The notes under the pieces are model-generated. The model worked only from the letters and a program-made list of their open reading frames with translations. It was not told the origin of the DNA and searched no databases. Shown here piece after piece: positions 24,756-39,806 of a stretch of 64,000 nucleotides of DNA; the first letter of the stretch is position 1, and each line of letters opens with the position of its first letter. The DNA comes from Gambelia wislizenii. Taxonomy: Eukaryota > Chordata > Lepidosauria > Squamata > Crotaphytidae. Both the position numbers and the translations under genes were made by a program. Location: positions 89,515,501-89,579,500 of the forward strand of contig JAUMIR010000001.1 of assembly GCA_030847615.1 (NCBI GenBank), written 5' to 3'.

Positions 24756-26542
24756 AAAATATTTACTATCCCCAAAATATAAGACAAGATTATGCCCGAA
24801 ATTACCGACGTGGATGTCACCTCATGAAGCACTATTCAACAGAGAAATGATACAGTACAGAAATGGATAACATATAAGGACATCTTAAAGGTTAAAAATG
24901 GACAATTTATAATCAAAACACCTGGTGGCGCAGTGGTTAAATGCCAGTACTGCAAGCCACCATGTCGCAAGTTCGATTCCAGCCGGCTCCAAGGTTCACT
25001 CAGCCTTCCATCCTTTCGTAGGTCGGTAAACTGAGTACCCAGCTTGTGGGGGGCAATTAGCTAACACACATTGGAAACTGTTTAATGCAGTGTAGATGTG
25101 TAAATAGCTATTGCTTAAAACAATTTGTAAGCCGCTCTGATAGCCTTGTGGCTGAAGAGCGGGGTATAAATAAATAAATAAATAAATAAAAGAAGAAATG
25201 GAAGAAGATGGAGTAATATGTCATTGGTATCTATACAGACAAATTAAAGAAAGAACTAAAATGGATATAAAATTGGAAGGTATGGAAAGTTCAAATTCTA
25301 AATGGGATAAAATTGTTAACCCTGGAAATAAGAAGATGATTACAAGATTTTACCAAACTTTGTTAGAATGGGAAACTGAAGAGGAGGTGGTTAAAGAGAA
25401 CATGACAAAATGGGCACAGAATGTTGGACACCCAATAGAATTGGAAAAATGGGAGGTATTGTGGATTAAAAAAAAATTAAAATTACCCTAAGTCAGAACA
25501 TTCGTGAAAATTGCTATAAAATGTTCTTTAGATGGCACCTCTCCCCACACAGGTTATCTAAAATATATAAAAATATGAGTAGTAAATGTTGGAAGTGTGA
25601 ACAAAAATCAGGAACATTCTACCGTATGTGGTGGAGTTGTGAAAAGGCTAAAAAAATTTGGAGGCAGATTCAAAACATTTGTAATGAAATACTAGATTGT
25701 AATATTTCACTCAGACCTGAAACTTTTCTACTGGGCATACAAGAAGAGAGACTAGACCAAGAAAAGGAAAAAATTCTATTTTACATGCTTGCAGCAGCAA
25801 GAATAATATACGCATCAATGTGGAAGAATCCAGATATACCTACAATAGACCAGTGGCTGACAAAAACATATGAAATGATAGGAACAGATCACTTAACTAT
25901 GCTTATAAAAGGTAAGTACATAGATAAGAATCAGCAAATCTGGACTAAATTGTCTAAATATCTAGAACAAAGATGGGGAAATTTTGCAGCAATTCCCACA
26001 TAAATTAATATAACGAGAGAAGCAAATCATACATAATATCCACGAAAGGGAAAATAAATAAATAAATAAGTAAATAAGTAAATAAATACAATGGAGAGGA
26101 GAAACAAATAACGTAAAATAAAATAAAACAAACAAAATCCTCAATAAACTGAAAGCGGGGGAAAATATACCATAAATAGAGCATTTGGACTTATTAAAAT
26201 ACACGAATACCAAAAAAAAAACAAAAAAAACAGATAAAGAAGTAAAGGAAAATGACAATGACATAGTGAAATAAAGTTATATATTGTAAAGACTGTTAAA
26301 GAAATAAGAAAAAGAATATAGAAGAGCAATTAACCATGGGTAGTCGGAAGGAAGTGCAATGTAGTATGATTGAGCGATATGTTAGAAGTAGAATGAAAGA
26401 ATGAAGAAAATGAGAACTACACCAAATGATTGTAAATGTTTACTGCACATAAGCAAACAGTATATGTATGCATATTGAATGTATAATGTTTGATTTTAAT
26501 GTTTTATGGAGAAATATAATAGAAAAAAATATTTACTATCCC
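24756..26542 (+). mobile_element. L1 LINE, 5' truncated, with target site duplication
   Basis: The L1 ORF2 end is readable before and after an inserted SINE: ITYKDILKVKNGQFIIK-like up to 24918, then EEDGVICHWYLYRQIKERTK (25198-25491), then, after a frameshift near 25500, CWKCEQKSGTFYRMWWSCEK (zinc-knuckle-like C-W-x-C) to WTKLSKYLEQRWG (25521-26003). An A/T-rich 3' UTR with AAATA repeats follows. The 17-bp direct repeat AAAATATTTACTATCCC at 24756-24772 and 26526-26542 is the target duplication. The reading frames are long, so the insertion looks fairly recent. Confidence 0.9.
24919..25190 (+). repeat. tRNA SINE, full length (SINE-G family), nested in L1
   Basis: Starts CACCTGGTGGCGCAGTGGTT (A box-like), has the B box AAGTTCGATTCC, a body with GGGGGCAATTAGCTAACACA, and ends GAAGAGCGGGGTATAAATAA then (AAAT)n. 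It interrupts the L1 ORF2 frame precisely. Minus-strand copies are at 16366 and 60135. Confidence 0.9.
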
Positions 26543-26892
26543 AACATATATCAAGAGATCTCAGGATAATGTACAATAAAAACAACAGAACAAACTTAAA
26601 ACAGTGTCAATACTAAAAAATAATTTTGGAAGGCTTAGAAACATATTAAACAATTTAAATATTAAAGCAGATGAAACATTTTACCTCTTGCTATGATCTG
26701 GATTCTCCACTCATACCATCACAACAGCTAGCATAGTGCTTGAGAGCACAGCCAACAGGAGAGCAAATTCTCCCATCTGTGATCATTCAGTCATCCTTCA
26801 ATATGAAGACCTTTACAAGCACAATGTGTACTTAGAAGTCCTTTCATTGAGTACATAGGAGAAGATGGAGCCTTTTGTATTCCTGGGTTAGA

Positions 26893-26920
26893 TTGTGTGT
26901 GTGTGTGTGTGTGTGTGTGT
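26893..26920. repeat. (GT)n microsatellite
   Basis: Pure GT repeat of about 14 units. Confidence 0.95.
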
Positions 26921-28547
26921 CTACTTGACCATTTAGTATACTTCTGATTGATAATTCCTGATGGAATACAGTAGTCTTGGTGGTCCAAATTTGTCTGATC
27001 ATTTCAGGGAGGCAGAAGCCTCCACCTGCTCCCCCTATTCTGCAGTCCATTACTTCTGCACTGTTGCAGCCTAAGGCTGCTGAAACAAACTGAGATCCTT
27101 TGATAGAGATGGCCTCAGTCAGTATGGAAGTGGGGCTAAGCAATCTAGATGGGATCAAAACTATATACTTAAGACTGATGGTAATTCACAATCTGTTGTT
27201 TCTTGAAGCAATGTACAGGCAAGCTTGTCTGGTTTGTAGTCACAACAATCACTTGGAGGTTTACTACACAGTGTTTTATTACACTGCCCATTAGTCATGA
27301 TTACATGTGATTGCGTGAATGAGTTCTTCCCAATCGCATGATGCAACTTCCCTTTTGTTGCTGGTTTGGCTGCAGGGTGTCTTTGTAGCACTCCTTTTCA
27401 TTCACAGCAAATCCCCATGAATGAAATCAGTAGCACTGTGAAACCACCATACTTTCTTGAGCATTAATATCATTGCGCCATTTGAGAAGAACATGTGACA
27501 GAGTGGGCGTGTATTGGGCTGTCCTCCAGTTTTCACCTGTGTTTATCTATACTTCTTTGTCCCATTCGACTTCCACCTTATCTGAAGAGCTCACCAGTGC
27601 CTCTCGGCTACTTCTCTCCTTCCCAGAGTTCATTTGGATTGGCTTACCCCTGAGGAAGGGAGAGAAACTCCTTGCTTTTCTGCTGTGAGGGAGGCCCCAA
27701 TCTGCTTCGGAAACAGAGAATCTGCAGCCTGCTGGGTGCAAAATGGAGGACAGTTTTAGAGAAATGTTCCAAGTTGCATTTTTGTGATACCGTGCAGTCA
27801 TGCGGCATAATGTTTCTTAATTAAAAGGGGGGCATGTGCTGTTGAAGAGCAGGAAATGGCGTATGGGAGAGTGAGGAGGTGAAAGCTCTGCAGATGAGGA
27901 AACTAATTGGAGAGGGAGGAGGGGAGAAGGAGCATAGATGGCCAATGTGGTGTGTAGGAAGTGGAATGAAGTATTTTCATACAGTTGTAGGAACAGAATT
28001 TTGAGCTGCACGTGATAGGCTGTGCTTCCATCAAGTAATATATCCGTTGCCTTGTAAAGTGAGACAATCACTTCTAACAACCCTAGTGTGGTAAACCTCT
28101 TGGAATCTCTGCGCCCTTGTTCTGTTCCTGCCTCTCTGGAAGGCTGCTTGGTTGGAAGCCAGCTAAACCTGTCTCACCCCAAGACCTCAGCAGGGTCCAG
28201 GGCAAAGTGAGCACCCTGTAACATGGACCTCACAGCACCCAGTGACACTTCCATTGTGACAGGACTCAGTGGCTGAAACAGAACAGATTCAAGCAGCTGA
28301 GAAGAAAGTCATGGGGAAACCGGCTGTGTTAATTGCTACTTGCCTCTCTGCTCCGTTTTTGATTCAAAGTTTCCCATACTGTGTGCTTTGCAAAGGGGTT
28401 ACTGGGGCTTTGTTGCATTTGACTGCAGTACCACATGCCATCTACCTCACATGCATAGTTCTGAGTAGCGTGGCTCCTTCTCTGAATGTCTGCACCACCC
28501 TTGATTTGGGAGATTCTGGAGATTATAGTACAGTTTCTGGAGATTAT

Positions 28548-28790
28548 AGAATCATAGAATCATAGAATTGTAGAGTTGGAAGAGACCACAAGGGCCATCC
28601 AATCCAACCCCCTTCCACGCAGGAAATCATGATCAAAGCATCCCTGACAGATGGCCATCCAGCCTCTGTTTAAAGACCTCCAAGGAAGGAGACCCCGCCA
28701 CGCTCCAAGGGAGTGTGATCCACTGCCAAACAGTTCTTACTGTCAAAAAGTTCCTCCTAATGTTGAGGTGGAATCTCTGTTCCTGGAGCT
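28548..28790 (-). mobile_element. CR1 LINE 3' end, short
   Basis: Minus strand carries the CR1 terminal ATAGAATCATAGAATT repeat and the last coding piece (NIRR..F..V with LEVFKQRLDGHL-like context). It stops at about 28790 within the sequence matching LFLELE-antisense. Almost identical to the matching part of 51414 and 57912. Confidence 0.85.
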
Positions 28791-28794
28791 TGAG

Positions 28795-31301
<2,507 letters not shown>

Positions 31302-31367
31302 GTGACTCTGCACACAGGACTTGAGGTACCTCAGACTGTAAGACCACCAAAGTTGCCGAGCAATTGA
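31302..31367 (+). CDS. TRIM67: TRIM67 last coding exon
   Basis: The acceptor CCCCCTCTTGCAG precedes 31302. The exon codes VTLHTGLEVP, then QTVRPPKLPSN and TGA at 31365-31367. VTLHTGLEVP closes the SPRY domain; the short tail ending PKL.(S/G)N is TRIM67-like, not TRIM9-like. The 3' UTR continues to the right. The first clear AATAAA on the plus strand after the stop is far (32912), so the end of the transcript is not settled. Confidence 0.95.
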   Translation: MTLHTGLEVPQTVRPPKLPSN

Positions 31368-32919
31368 GCTCCTGTTGTTTAAATCTGAGCTGGATTTTAT
31401 AATCTTTCTAACTAGTTTTTTGCATCAGTCTGTTTTACAAAACACTTGTCATTTAGATCAGAGTCAACATTGGTTATCTGATTTGGCTAACCCAGTGTTA
31501 TTGTTGTTTTAATCAACATGCCTCTTAAATTTTTACATTGTTTCAAGATCACCAAACCTCCTGTGCATTTTGCTGTACCACTGTGTAAAATCTGATTGGT
31601 CTGCCTATCCAAAAAACAATCACAGATATTTTTTTAAAAAAGTTTGTTTCCTTTTCACCATTCACGTTGCAGCCTGTATGACACAAACCAGAGAAGGTTA
31701 ACTATAATCTCCATTTATTACAACAGGAGTTAATTACCCTTATGCTAACCTTCTCTGGGTCTGGATTAAATCCATTGTGGCTTCAATTTACTCCATCCTG
31801 GTCTCTGCTGTACCAACATGTATGACTACAGCCCACATTGTATATGTGCTAATCTTTTGAGAGAGTTTGGGTATTACAGATGATCGTATCCCAGTGCAAC
31901 TGTTTGGCTAATTGACCTCTGGTCTTACATTCTGCAAATGTGGGCATGATGGAAGTGGAAGAGAGTGGGTTGGGTTTCCACTGATTCTGCTTATTCCACT
32001 GTGAGCAAGGGTTCAATTTTTAAAGCAATATATACTGTAGTCCTCAAATCACTTATCCCAAGATAGTTCTAGTAGATTGCAGCATTGATCCTAAACATCC
32101 ACATTGGTGTATCTGCTTGACTAGAGCTTGTGTAGTCCTTCTGTATTTCATGAGCTGTGACTTGAATTTAAAGCAGCACTGGATACACCACATTTTAACC
32201 AAATAGTTTTCAGGCAAAGCAGATCTTTGTAAGAGATTAACCGACCCACTCACTGCGCCATGGATTTGGAGATATGGAGCACATGAAGCGTACATCCCAT
32301 CTCTGCCCAGTAATTATAGATCTTTAGCAACCCTTTGAGATTCTATACCCTCTATTTCTTTTATCTGTGTTTTCCTTATTAGCTGTCTTGCATTGCAACA
32401 TCCATACTGCCATGTTCTTCTTCCATTCTGGCAAAATGGACTTGGATGAACTTTCTTAACCATGAGTATTTCTTCTGTTAATCTTTGTGAGCTTGAGTTG
32501 CATACTTGCAAAGAGCTGCAGCGGAATTTTTGGAGACAAATGGAAGTCTGTTCCTACCTCACTCCACTCCCAGAAAATAGCTAGGTGTTGCTAACATATT
32601 GTTAATGAGGAATCCACATTCCTGAAACTAAGGAAGTAAAGTAAGCAAAGCACTCACCAGCAAATTCACTCTGGATTTGCTGCAAATTTTTAAAATGCTT
32701 CTGAGGATGAATCACAGAAAAGCAGCTTATTGGAATACACACTCTGAAATGAGAAAGCATTTAGATAAGTACAACATTTAAGCAAGTATTCTTTACCAGT
32801 TGAGTGGGCTCAAGTTGAGTGCACATGTATGTCCTTTGTTAGATTTTAGTAATATCTTTCTAGTTATTTTTGTGGCCTTCTAAGATGCCAACTGAGTGGC
32901 TCTGCATGAAAAATAAAAT

Positions 32920-33190
32920 ACACCCCCCCCAGTATCCATGGGGCATACATTCCTGGACTTACTGTTTATAAGTAAATCTGCAGATAATAGCAAATCCTAT
33001 TTAAATAAAGGACTTCCTATACAAACATACCATAGAGTTGTATTGGGGGAACAAAAAATTCCTAGAGAGGACACTTCTCTAGGCATTTTCCAGTACAACT
33101 CTATGGTATGTGTCCCTGTTTTTTCAGTTGTGGATAACTGAAACTGTAGATATTGACTCTGCATATATGGGTATGTGTGACCTGTATACT
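32920..33190. mobile_element. MITE with inverted core, decayed
   Basis: The core has CATAGAGTTGTATTGG...GACACTTCTCTAGG...CAGTACAACTCTATGG, an inverted repeat at 33031-33108. Ends read CAGTATCCATGG and an inverse-like ATATATGGGTATGTG. Same family style as 39551-39806 and 11688-11965. Confidence 0.5.
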
Positions 33191-33576
33191 GTCATACTGA
33201 TAAGCTGCAATTGCAGTCTGAGGGCCGAACTAGACATGGTGTTAAATATATTCTAGTATTTATGGGGTTGAACATTAGAGAGCATAGATTATGAAGTTGG
33301 ACAAGATTGCCAAACTCAGTTATCAATGAACAAGTTGTAGTGAGGTGGAAAGTATCAGCAACACCATGGAATCGTATCTTGACTTTGTTTCTCAATAAAA
33401 TAAAGTACGTATGAGGCAAATGACAGTGGCCAATTAAATTACTTAAAGAAGCATCCAAGAGAAGTATCATAACTCAAAAGTTGTGTTTGCACCCTCCTTT
33501 AAGTACATGAAGTAATTGCATGTTTAATTTTAAGCATCTGAATAAATGCTGGGTTAAGCTGTGACATCACCAAGGC

Positions 33577-33612
33577 CGGTGTCTCTCTCTCTCACACACA
33601 CACACACACAAC
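33577..33612. repeat. (CT)n(CA)n microsatellite
   Basis: Compound simple repeat. Confidence 0.9.
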
Positions 33613-34174
33613 AGTGTCACCTGGCGTGTGTGGTTCGGCCTCTCTGCACCCCGTTAGTGCCATCACTGGGGTTAAGTAGGACTTTTCTCAGTGAAGAAGA
33701 TACCTGGCACAATCAAATTCTTTTCTCATTTCACATCGTTTCATAGCATTGCTTTTATCATTATCTGCCCTTCTAATCATGCTATTTAGGCAAATCACTC
33801 TTTGTATATGCAGAAATGCATGAACACCTAAGCATACGTTGTCCTTCTGCTGAATACAATCATACATCCCATATGATGTGCCTGTTCCTGAGCTGCATGA
33901 TTTCAGACTGCAGATGAAGGGGAGAACACTCATTATATGTACAAAAAGAGACAGGCCTTAGACATCGAAAGCTTATCCATCAAAAGATAAACATTTGTCT
34001 GGAACTTTCTGCCAGAGATACTGATTTTCTACATATAAACAATATTTTCCATGAGAGTAGCATTCATGCTTTCTTTCCTCTACCTGAAGTCTGAAAATAT
34101 ATGCCACACTAGGCTTTGGCTTATGTCTTTTAGCTCTCTGCTTATTCTTGGATTTTATACACACTAAAACAAAG

Positions 34175-34412
34175 GGCCTGAATATCTGGAAGGCACCAGA
34201 TCCTGTCTTATCTTGGAAGCTAAGCAGCATCAGCCCTGGTTAGTACTTGGATAGGAGACTGCCAATAAATACCAGGTGCTGTTGGCTATATTTCAGAAGA
34301 AGGAATTGGCAAAACCCCCTCTTGAGTATTCCTTGCCTAAGAAAAGCCTATGAAATTCATGGGGTCACCATAAGTTGACAGGCAACTTGAAGGCATCCAC
34401 ACAAACACAAAA
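34175..34412 (+). repeat. 5S-rRNA-derived SINE (5S-Sauria type)
   Basis: The head CTTGGAAGCTAAGCAGCATC with GGTTAGTACTTGGATAGGAG and ATACCAGGTGCTGT is recognisably 5S rRNA, including its internal promoter region. The body GAATTGGCAAAACC...GAGTATTCCTTGCC and the BovB-like tail GGGTCACCATAAGTTGACAG follow. It is a SINE, not a 5S gene, because the 5S part is incomplete and runs into the SINE body. Confidence 0.88.
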
Positions 34413-36676
34413 AAACAAATAAGCAGAGAACTTATTTTTAATAGTTAACAATTAAAAAGAAGCTTGTAAATATAAAATCGAGCTTCCTGTATATTTTGTG
34501 TGAGATGCCTCAACGGTTAGACAAAGCTATCGATAGCACATTTTGTGGGGAAGAACTTGGGACAGTTCAGATGCTAAATGGAGCCAAATTTTTCTGTGCA
34601 CAGATATCATCCTGGCAGCTGCATAAATAATGCAGGGTGGGAGGGAGGGATTTATGGATTCAGTGACAGCAAAATCCATAACCACCATACATTTCTGAGC
34701 ATCAGAAATAATCAGAATTGCCACAGTTGAGATCTATGAACTCTTGGCTTTAATGTGGTACCGCAGAAATGTAGATGCTGTGATGAAAACTGCTGAGGTA
34801 AAAGGAAGCCAAGTAAAATGTCTCAATAAACTCCTTAGGAATTATCAAAAAATAGGCAGATCAGCACATGCAGAGACATACTGTACAACTAAGTCTTGTA
34901 GACATCCATTGTGTAAGTCATACATACATCTCCTAGTCATTATTCCTGGTCTGACTATATCCATGATCACAAGTGGTAGTTGTGAAAAGTGTAACTGTAT
35001 ATGCTCATTATGAGACAGAAATTGAATATGATGATGTACCTGCACATTTACAGTTGTCATGTTTATATCACCACTGGGTTTTTTCAGAGCTGGGATTCAC
35101 ACAGTCACTATAGCTACATGAAAACTTTTCATAGGAACTGGCCCAAATGCATCCATGTCATAGTACAGTATATGCCATTTGATGTGGGGCATAGCATGGA
35201 ACTCAATGAAATCCTATAACAGTGAAGAGATATTGGAGACAGGTTAAGGGAACGGGGACATTGGGTGAAGAAATGTGAAGTAATCACATTTCCATGTAAG
35301 ATCTTCCAATCTGTCTCCTCCAATAAAATAAGAATCACATAGATAGGAGCTTCTGTGTATACTGGGACTGGCACAGAAAGGTGAATGGCTGGTTTGATTG
35401 AACAGTTCCCTTTCTCTGGAAGAAGAAGCTTCCTCTGACTTAAAAATCCTTCCACTAATGGAATAACTCCTTCCCTAAGAGAAAGCTGCTTTTATTGGAG
35501 GACAGAAATATTTGGATCCAACCTGGTGAAAAAGAATAATATCTTCGCTTAAGCTTACAAGCAAAGGTGCTTTTTTAAAAAAATGTAGCATTTTTTCTTA
35601 TGAGACTGAATCTTATTGGTAGCCCCAACTAGAGCAGAACCACCGAACTAATAAGAATTACATATGTGTCGACTCAACAGTCAATGCAATGGATCCACTC
35701 TTGTTGGGCCTACTAATAGGATGCAGGCAATGGTATTTTAATTTTAAAATATGTATATAACTGTGATAACTGAAACTTGCAAATAATGCTCTTCTCTTTC
35801 TTGATTTTCTTATTTAAAATGGTCATACCTTTGTCTGGGATTTTTTTTTTTGGTAAAAAAATGTAGTTTCAAATCTACCTCACTTAGCCTGCTCACTGTG
35901 AACTTGACTTGTATGAATTTAGAACATGCAGCTATAACACTGATTTTGGAAGTTCTTAATAGGCTGGCATTTCAAAATGGCTATAGAGCTGTTCTACTTT
36001 CATGAATCAGAAGAGCTTTATAGGTAAGGGTCGCAGTCACAGGGGAAGTGAGTGTTGGACATAATGAGGCACAAGAGGTTAGGAGCTTTCTACTGATGGT
36101 TCAGGGCCAAAGTCAACTGGAGCTAGGCCTGAACCATATAGTAATACTATTGCTCTGTATCCTGCTTAAACTGCCTGGGTATCATTGGAGAATTTGAGTG
36201 CCACATTTAAGTTATGTATGAATTCTTATACCAGCTTGACAGGACGTAAAGATCTGACTTTTATTAAGGGTAAAACATCACTGTATGTCTTTAAAGTGCT
36301 GCATTCTTTTGATCCTAGCAACTTAAATTCTTCCCATTCAGTTTTTAAAAGGATTTGAAACAACAACTTTTATAACCTGTTGCAGAGTTCCTTTTTGTAT
36401 TTGTTTTTTAAGAACTTTCTTCTGTGTTCTTTTTGTGTTACTTCATACTGTGGTGCACTTGTAGTTGCTGTTTCTTGTAGGTAATGACTGATGAAGGTAT
36501 GACAGGTTACAAAGAATAAGTGAAATGCATGCAGTAATTTGGGGAATCCTTCACAATTTCCATTTCTGTTTTTCCTCACATTCTGAGTCCTAAGAGAAAT
36601 AAGTTCCTAGTAATAAAAGGCAATTTCAACAGTGAGATGCATATGCACATTCAACCAAGGGTGACAGCCAGATGTA

Positions 36677-36898
36677 CAATGAGCCCCTGGTATCTGCTGG
36701 GGTTTGGTTCCAGCTCCCCCACCCCAGTGGATACCAAAATCCATGGATGCTCAAGTCCCATTATATACAATGGCATAGTAAAATGATGTCTCATATAAAT
36801 GGTAAAATCAAGGTTTGCTTCTTGGAATTTATTTATTTTTAAATATTTTCAAGCCATGGATGGTGGATGCAAAATCCATGAATACAGAGGGCCGACTG
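36677..36898. mobile_element. Tc1/mariner-type (Tigger-like) MITE, 222 bp
   Basis: The right end reads CAGTCGGCCCTCTGTATTCA inward, and the left end CAATGAGCCCCTGGTATCTG matches it with substitutions. TA flanks both ends (36675-36676, 36899-36900), the mariner target. Confidence 0.75.
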
Positions 36899-37151
36899 TA
36901 CAACTAAAATCTTAAGATGTACATCTATAACACATAATGTTCAACTAGGCTGACAGAAGGGGACATTTCTGTGCCTTTCTCCCTATAGTGGACCCTCCCA
37001 GCACCTGAAAATACCACACAGAGGGTAATGTACAGAATGACCTGCTTAAGGGGGGGGGGGTCTGGAATCCCTGAAATTCAAGATAGAAGTACCTTTCATA
37101 AACAGAGCCATTCTCCCAGGAGAAAGGGGATCCTCGAGAACAGTAGTAGCA

Positions 37152-37172
37152 ATGATGATGATGATGATGATG
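37152..37172. repeat. (GAT)n microsatellite
   Basis: Seven near-perfect GAT units. Confidence 0.9.
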
Positions 37173-38289
37173 TCTCCCACTCCTCTTTGTATCTTGCCTA
37201 GAAGTTGGAGCTGATTCATGAAGCTAATAAGATACTGAATAGCTCTTTTTCCCAAACAGAATGGATGAGCTTGTGAACCAGATAATAGAATGGCAAATGT
37301 TCAGTGCTGGTATGTGTGCATAGAGCAAGATCGAGGTTTGATGCACACACACTTTAAAGCAACAATCAGTGCTCTTGGGGACTGATGTATATTAAATCAA
37401 AGCTTCTTAAACTGTGGGTCACGAAAAATTTGGCAAGAGTAAATTTGATTTGTATACCTATTTTATATACCTGTTTACCCAGGGTAATGTAAAAAAATTT
37501 CAGGCGAAAAGGGGTCACAAGTGGAAAAAGTTTAAGAAGCCCTGTGTTAAATCGCATGAACATTCAAGAGACTTTACATAACTCGTACAGCAATTGTCAA
37601 GAGCACTTGAAGTACCCTGTGCAGGAAAAGAAAAAAACGATGGCCTGAATAGATGAAAAGAAGACATAAAAGTAGTTGTGTAAATCAATTGCTTGGAGCA
37701 AAGGGAGAGGAGGGTCTGAAAATGTAGTCAAACAGAGTAGAAGTCTTGAGATACACTCTTTGGGACTTCTCAGGACTGCTTCAGAGGATACTTTTTCTAC
37801 CTTTTCTCTTGAACAACATATGTAGGGGGAAAGGGCAGAAGGCATGCCTCTGGGCAGCGCCTGGAAGCTCTATCATCCATGTAAAGTATCTGTTTATTTA
37901 CATTTATATATTTCCTCTTTATAAAGACCTTTGGAGAAGGTCCTGAGAAGTCTTCAAGATCTGGCTGTCTTACATGCATGACATTTGTGATACAGTTGCC
38001 AACTTTTGATTTATTAAAAGAGAGAGAGGACAGTGGAAGGAGGGGACAGGGAGAGACCAGGGTGGGGCAGGGACCAGATCCAGACTGTCAATACCAATTG
38101 GCTTGTGTCTGTTCCTGGTGCTGGCAAGCACAGTAACACAGTTGTCTGATCCTACAGTTGAGTTCCAGTACAGGATATGGAAGGCAGGAGTCGACAAAGG
38201 AAGCGTATGTGAGCCCTATCTAATATAGGTGTACAGTAGGACCCTGGTCTGTGGCAGATCCTGGAAAGACTAGGATGTCCCCCCAAATT

Positions 38290-39530
38290 CCTTAAAATGA
38301 TTATCTTGCTACACGAGGGCCAGCGCGGTCAAGTCAGATATGGCGATGCTAGGAGTGAAGCAAGGTTGTGTTCTTGCGCCAACTTTATTTACAATCTTCT
38401 TCAGCATGATGCTCCAAAGGGCTATGGCAGAGCTTGAAGAAGACGACGGCATCTATATACGTTACTGTACTGATGGTAGCTTTTTTAACTTAAGCCGTCT
38501 GGGGGCTCGCACTAAGACTCTAAACTATCTAGTCCGTGAGCTGCTCTTCGCTGATGCTGCTGCCTTTGTTGCCCACACAGAAGCAGCTCTGCAGTGCCTA
38601 ACATCCTGCTTCGCAACAGCTGCAGAGCTGTTTCGGCTGGAGGTCAACCTGAAGAAAACAGAAGTTCTTTACCAGCCTGCACCACAGGACAAACACCACC
38701 ATCCCCACATTGCCGTCGGCAACTCTGTGCTTAAGTCCATTCAGCAGTTCACCTACCTGGGAAGCATCATCTCCTCAGATGCCAAGATTGACAAAGAGAT
38801 CGATCACAGATTGGCAAAGGCATATAGTGCATTTGGAAGATTTTACAAAAGAGTCTGGAGTAATAAACACCTGAGGCGAAACACAAAAATCAGTATGTAT
38901 AGAGCCATTGTACTGTCTATTCTCCTTTATGGGTCTGAAACATGGGTCACCTATCGCCACCACTTACGACTCCTCGAACACTTTCATCAGCGCTGTTTAC
39001 ACACAATCCTAAATATACACAGGATTGACTATGTGACACATGTTGCTGTCCTTGAGCAAGCAGGGATCACCAGCATTGAGGCCATGATATTGAGAACACA
39101 GCTGCGCTGGGCAGGGCACATTTCTAGGATGGAGGACCATCGCCTCCCAAAAATAGTACTCTACGGTGAACTTGCCACGGGTCAGCATAAGAAGGGTGCT
39201 CCAAAAAAGCGATACAAGGACTCCCTGAAACAACATCTCAGGCTCGGCCAAATTGATCACCAACAATGGTCTGCCCTGGCCTCACATCGGGAGGCATGGA
39301 GACACACTATCCACAATGCTGCAGCCTTATTTGAGAACTCACGCCTAACAAGTCTTGAAGAGAAACGACAACGCAGAAAGAATCACAACCCGGAAACATC
39401 ACCCAAGGAAACCTTCTGCTGTGCTTTCCGCAACCGGACTTGTCTATCTCGGATTGGCCTTTTTAGTCATCAGCGCGCTTGTAGAAACACGGGATGAGTC
39501 CTTCCTGAATCTTCGTTAGCGAAGAAAAGC
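38290..39530 (+). mobile_element. LINE-V copy, RT domain ORF of 385 codons
   Basis: The longest intact frame of the window (38340-39497) encodes the RT C-terminal two-thirds: GVKQGCVLAPTLFTIFFSMM (motif with PTLF), then LLFADAAAFVAHTEAALQCL, LEVNLKKTEV, FTYLGSIISSDAKIDKEIDH, LYGSETWVTYRHH and LRWAGHISRMEDHRLP. The catalytic FADD is FADA here: the second aspartate is lost, so polymerase activity is not expected. The piece EGQRGQVRYGDARSE just before it (38305-38345) is in another frame, so a frameshift sits near 38345. Clade RTE- or Vingi-like, not settled. Ends in AAAAGCCAGAGAGAG and a GA repeat. Confidence 0.88.
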
Positions 39531-39550
39531 CAGAGAGAGAGAGAGAGAGA
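39528..39550. repeat. (GA)n tail of LINE-V
   Basis: GA repeat continuing directly from the LINE 3' end. Confidence 0.85.
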
Positions 39551-39806
39551 GGACCCCTGTATCTACTGATTCATTATCCACTGTTTCAGTTATCCACAGG
39601 ACACAAAACAGCAATCCTACCATAGAGTCTTCCTAGAAAGTGTGTCCTCTCTAGCCATTTTCTAGGAGGTCCACCAAGGAAACTCTATGGTATTTTAAAC
39701 CAGAAGTTCCATTATTTTCAGTGGTGTTCTTTATTATCCATGGTTTTCAGTATCCACACCCTCCCCCAGAACCAATCCCCAGCAGATATGGGGGTCCTAC
39801 TATACC
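39551..39806. mobile_element. MITE abutting the LINE tail
   Basis: The right end reads inward TATAGTAGGACCCCCATATC and the left end GGACCCCTGTATCTACTG. The core is CATAGAGTCTTCCTAGAAAG...ACTCTATGG, inverted. The left terminal bases before GGACC are missing where it meets the GA repeat. Confidence 0.55.

Noticed and set aside
34190..34300. Possible 5S rRNA gene
   Set aside because: The 5S part is incomplete and continues into a SINE body with BovB-like tail.
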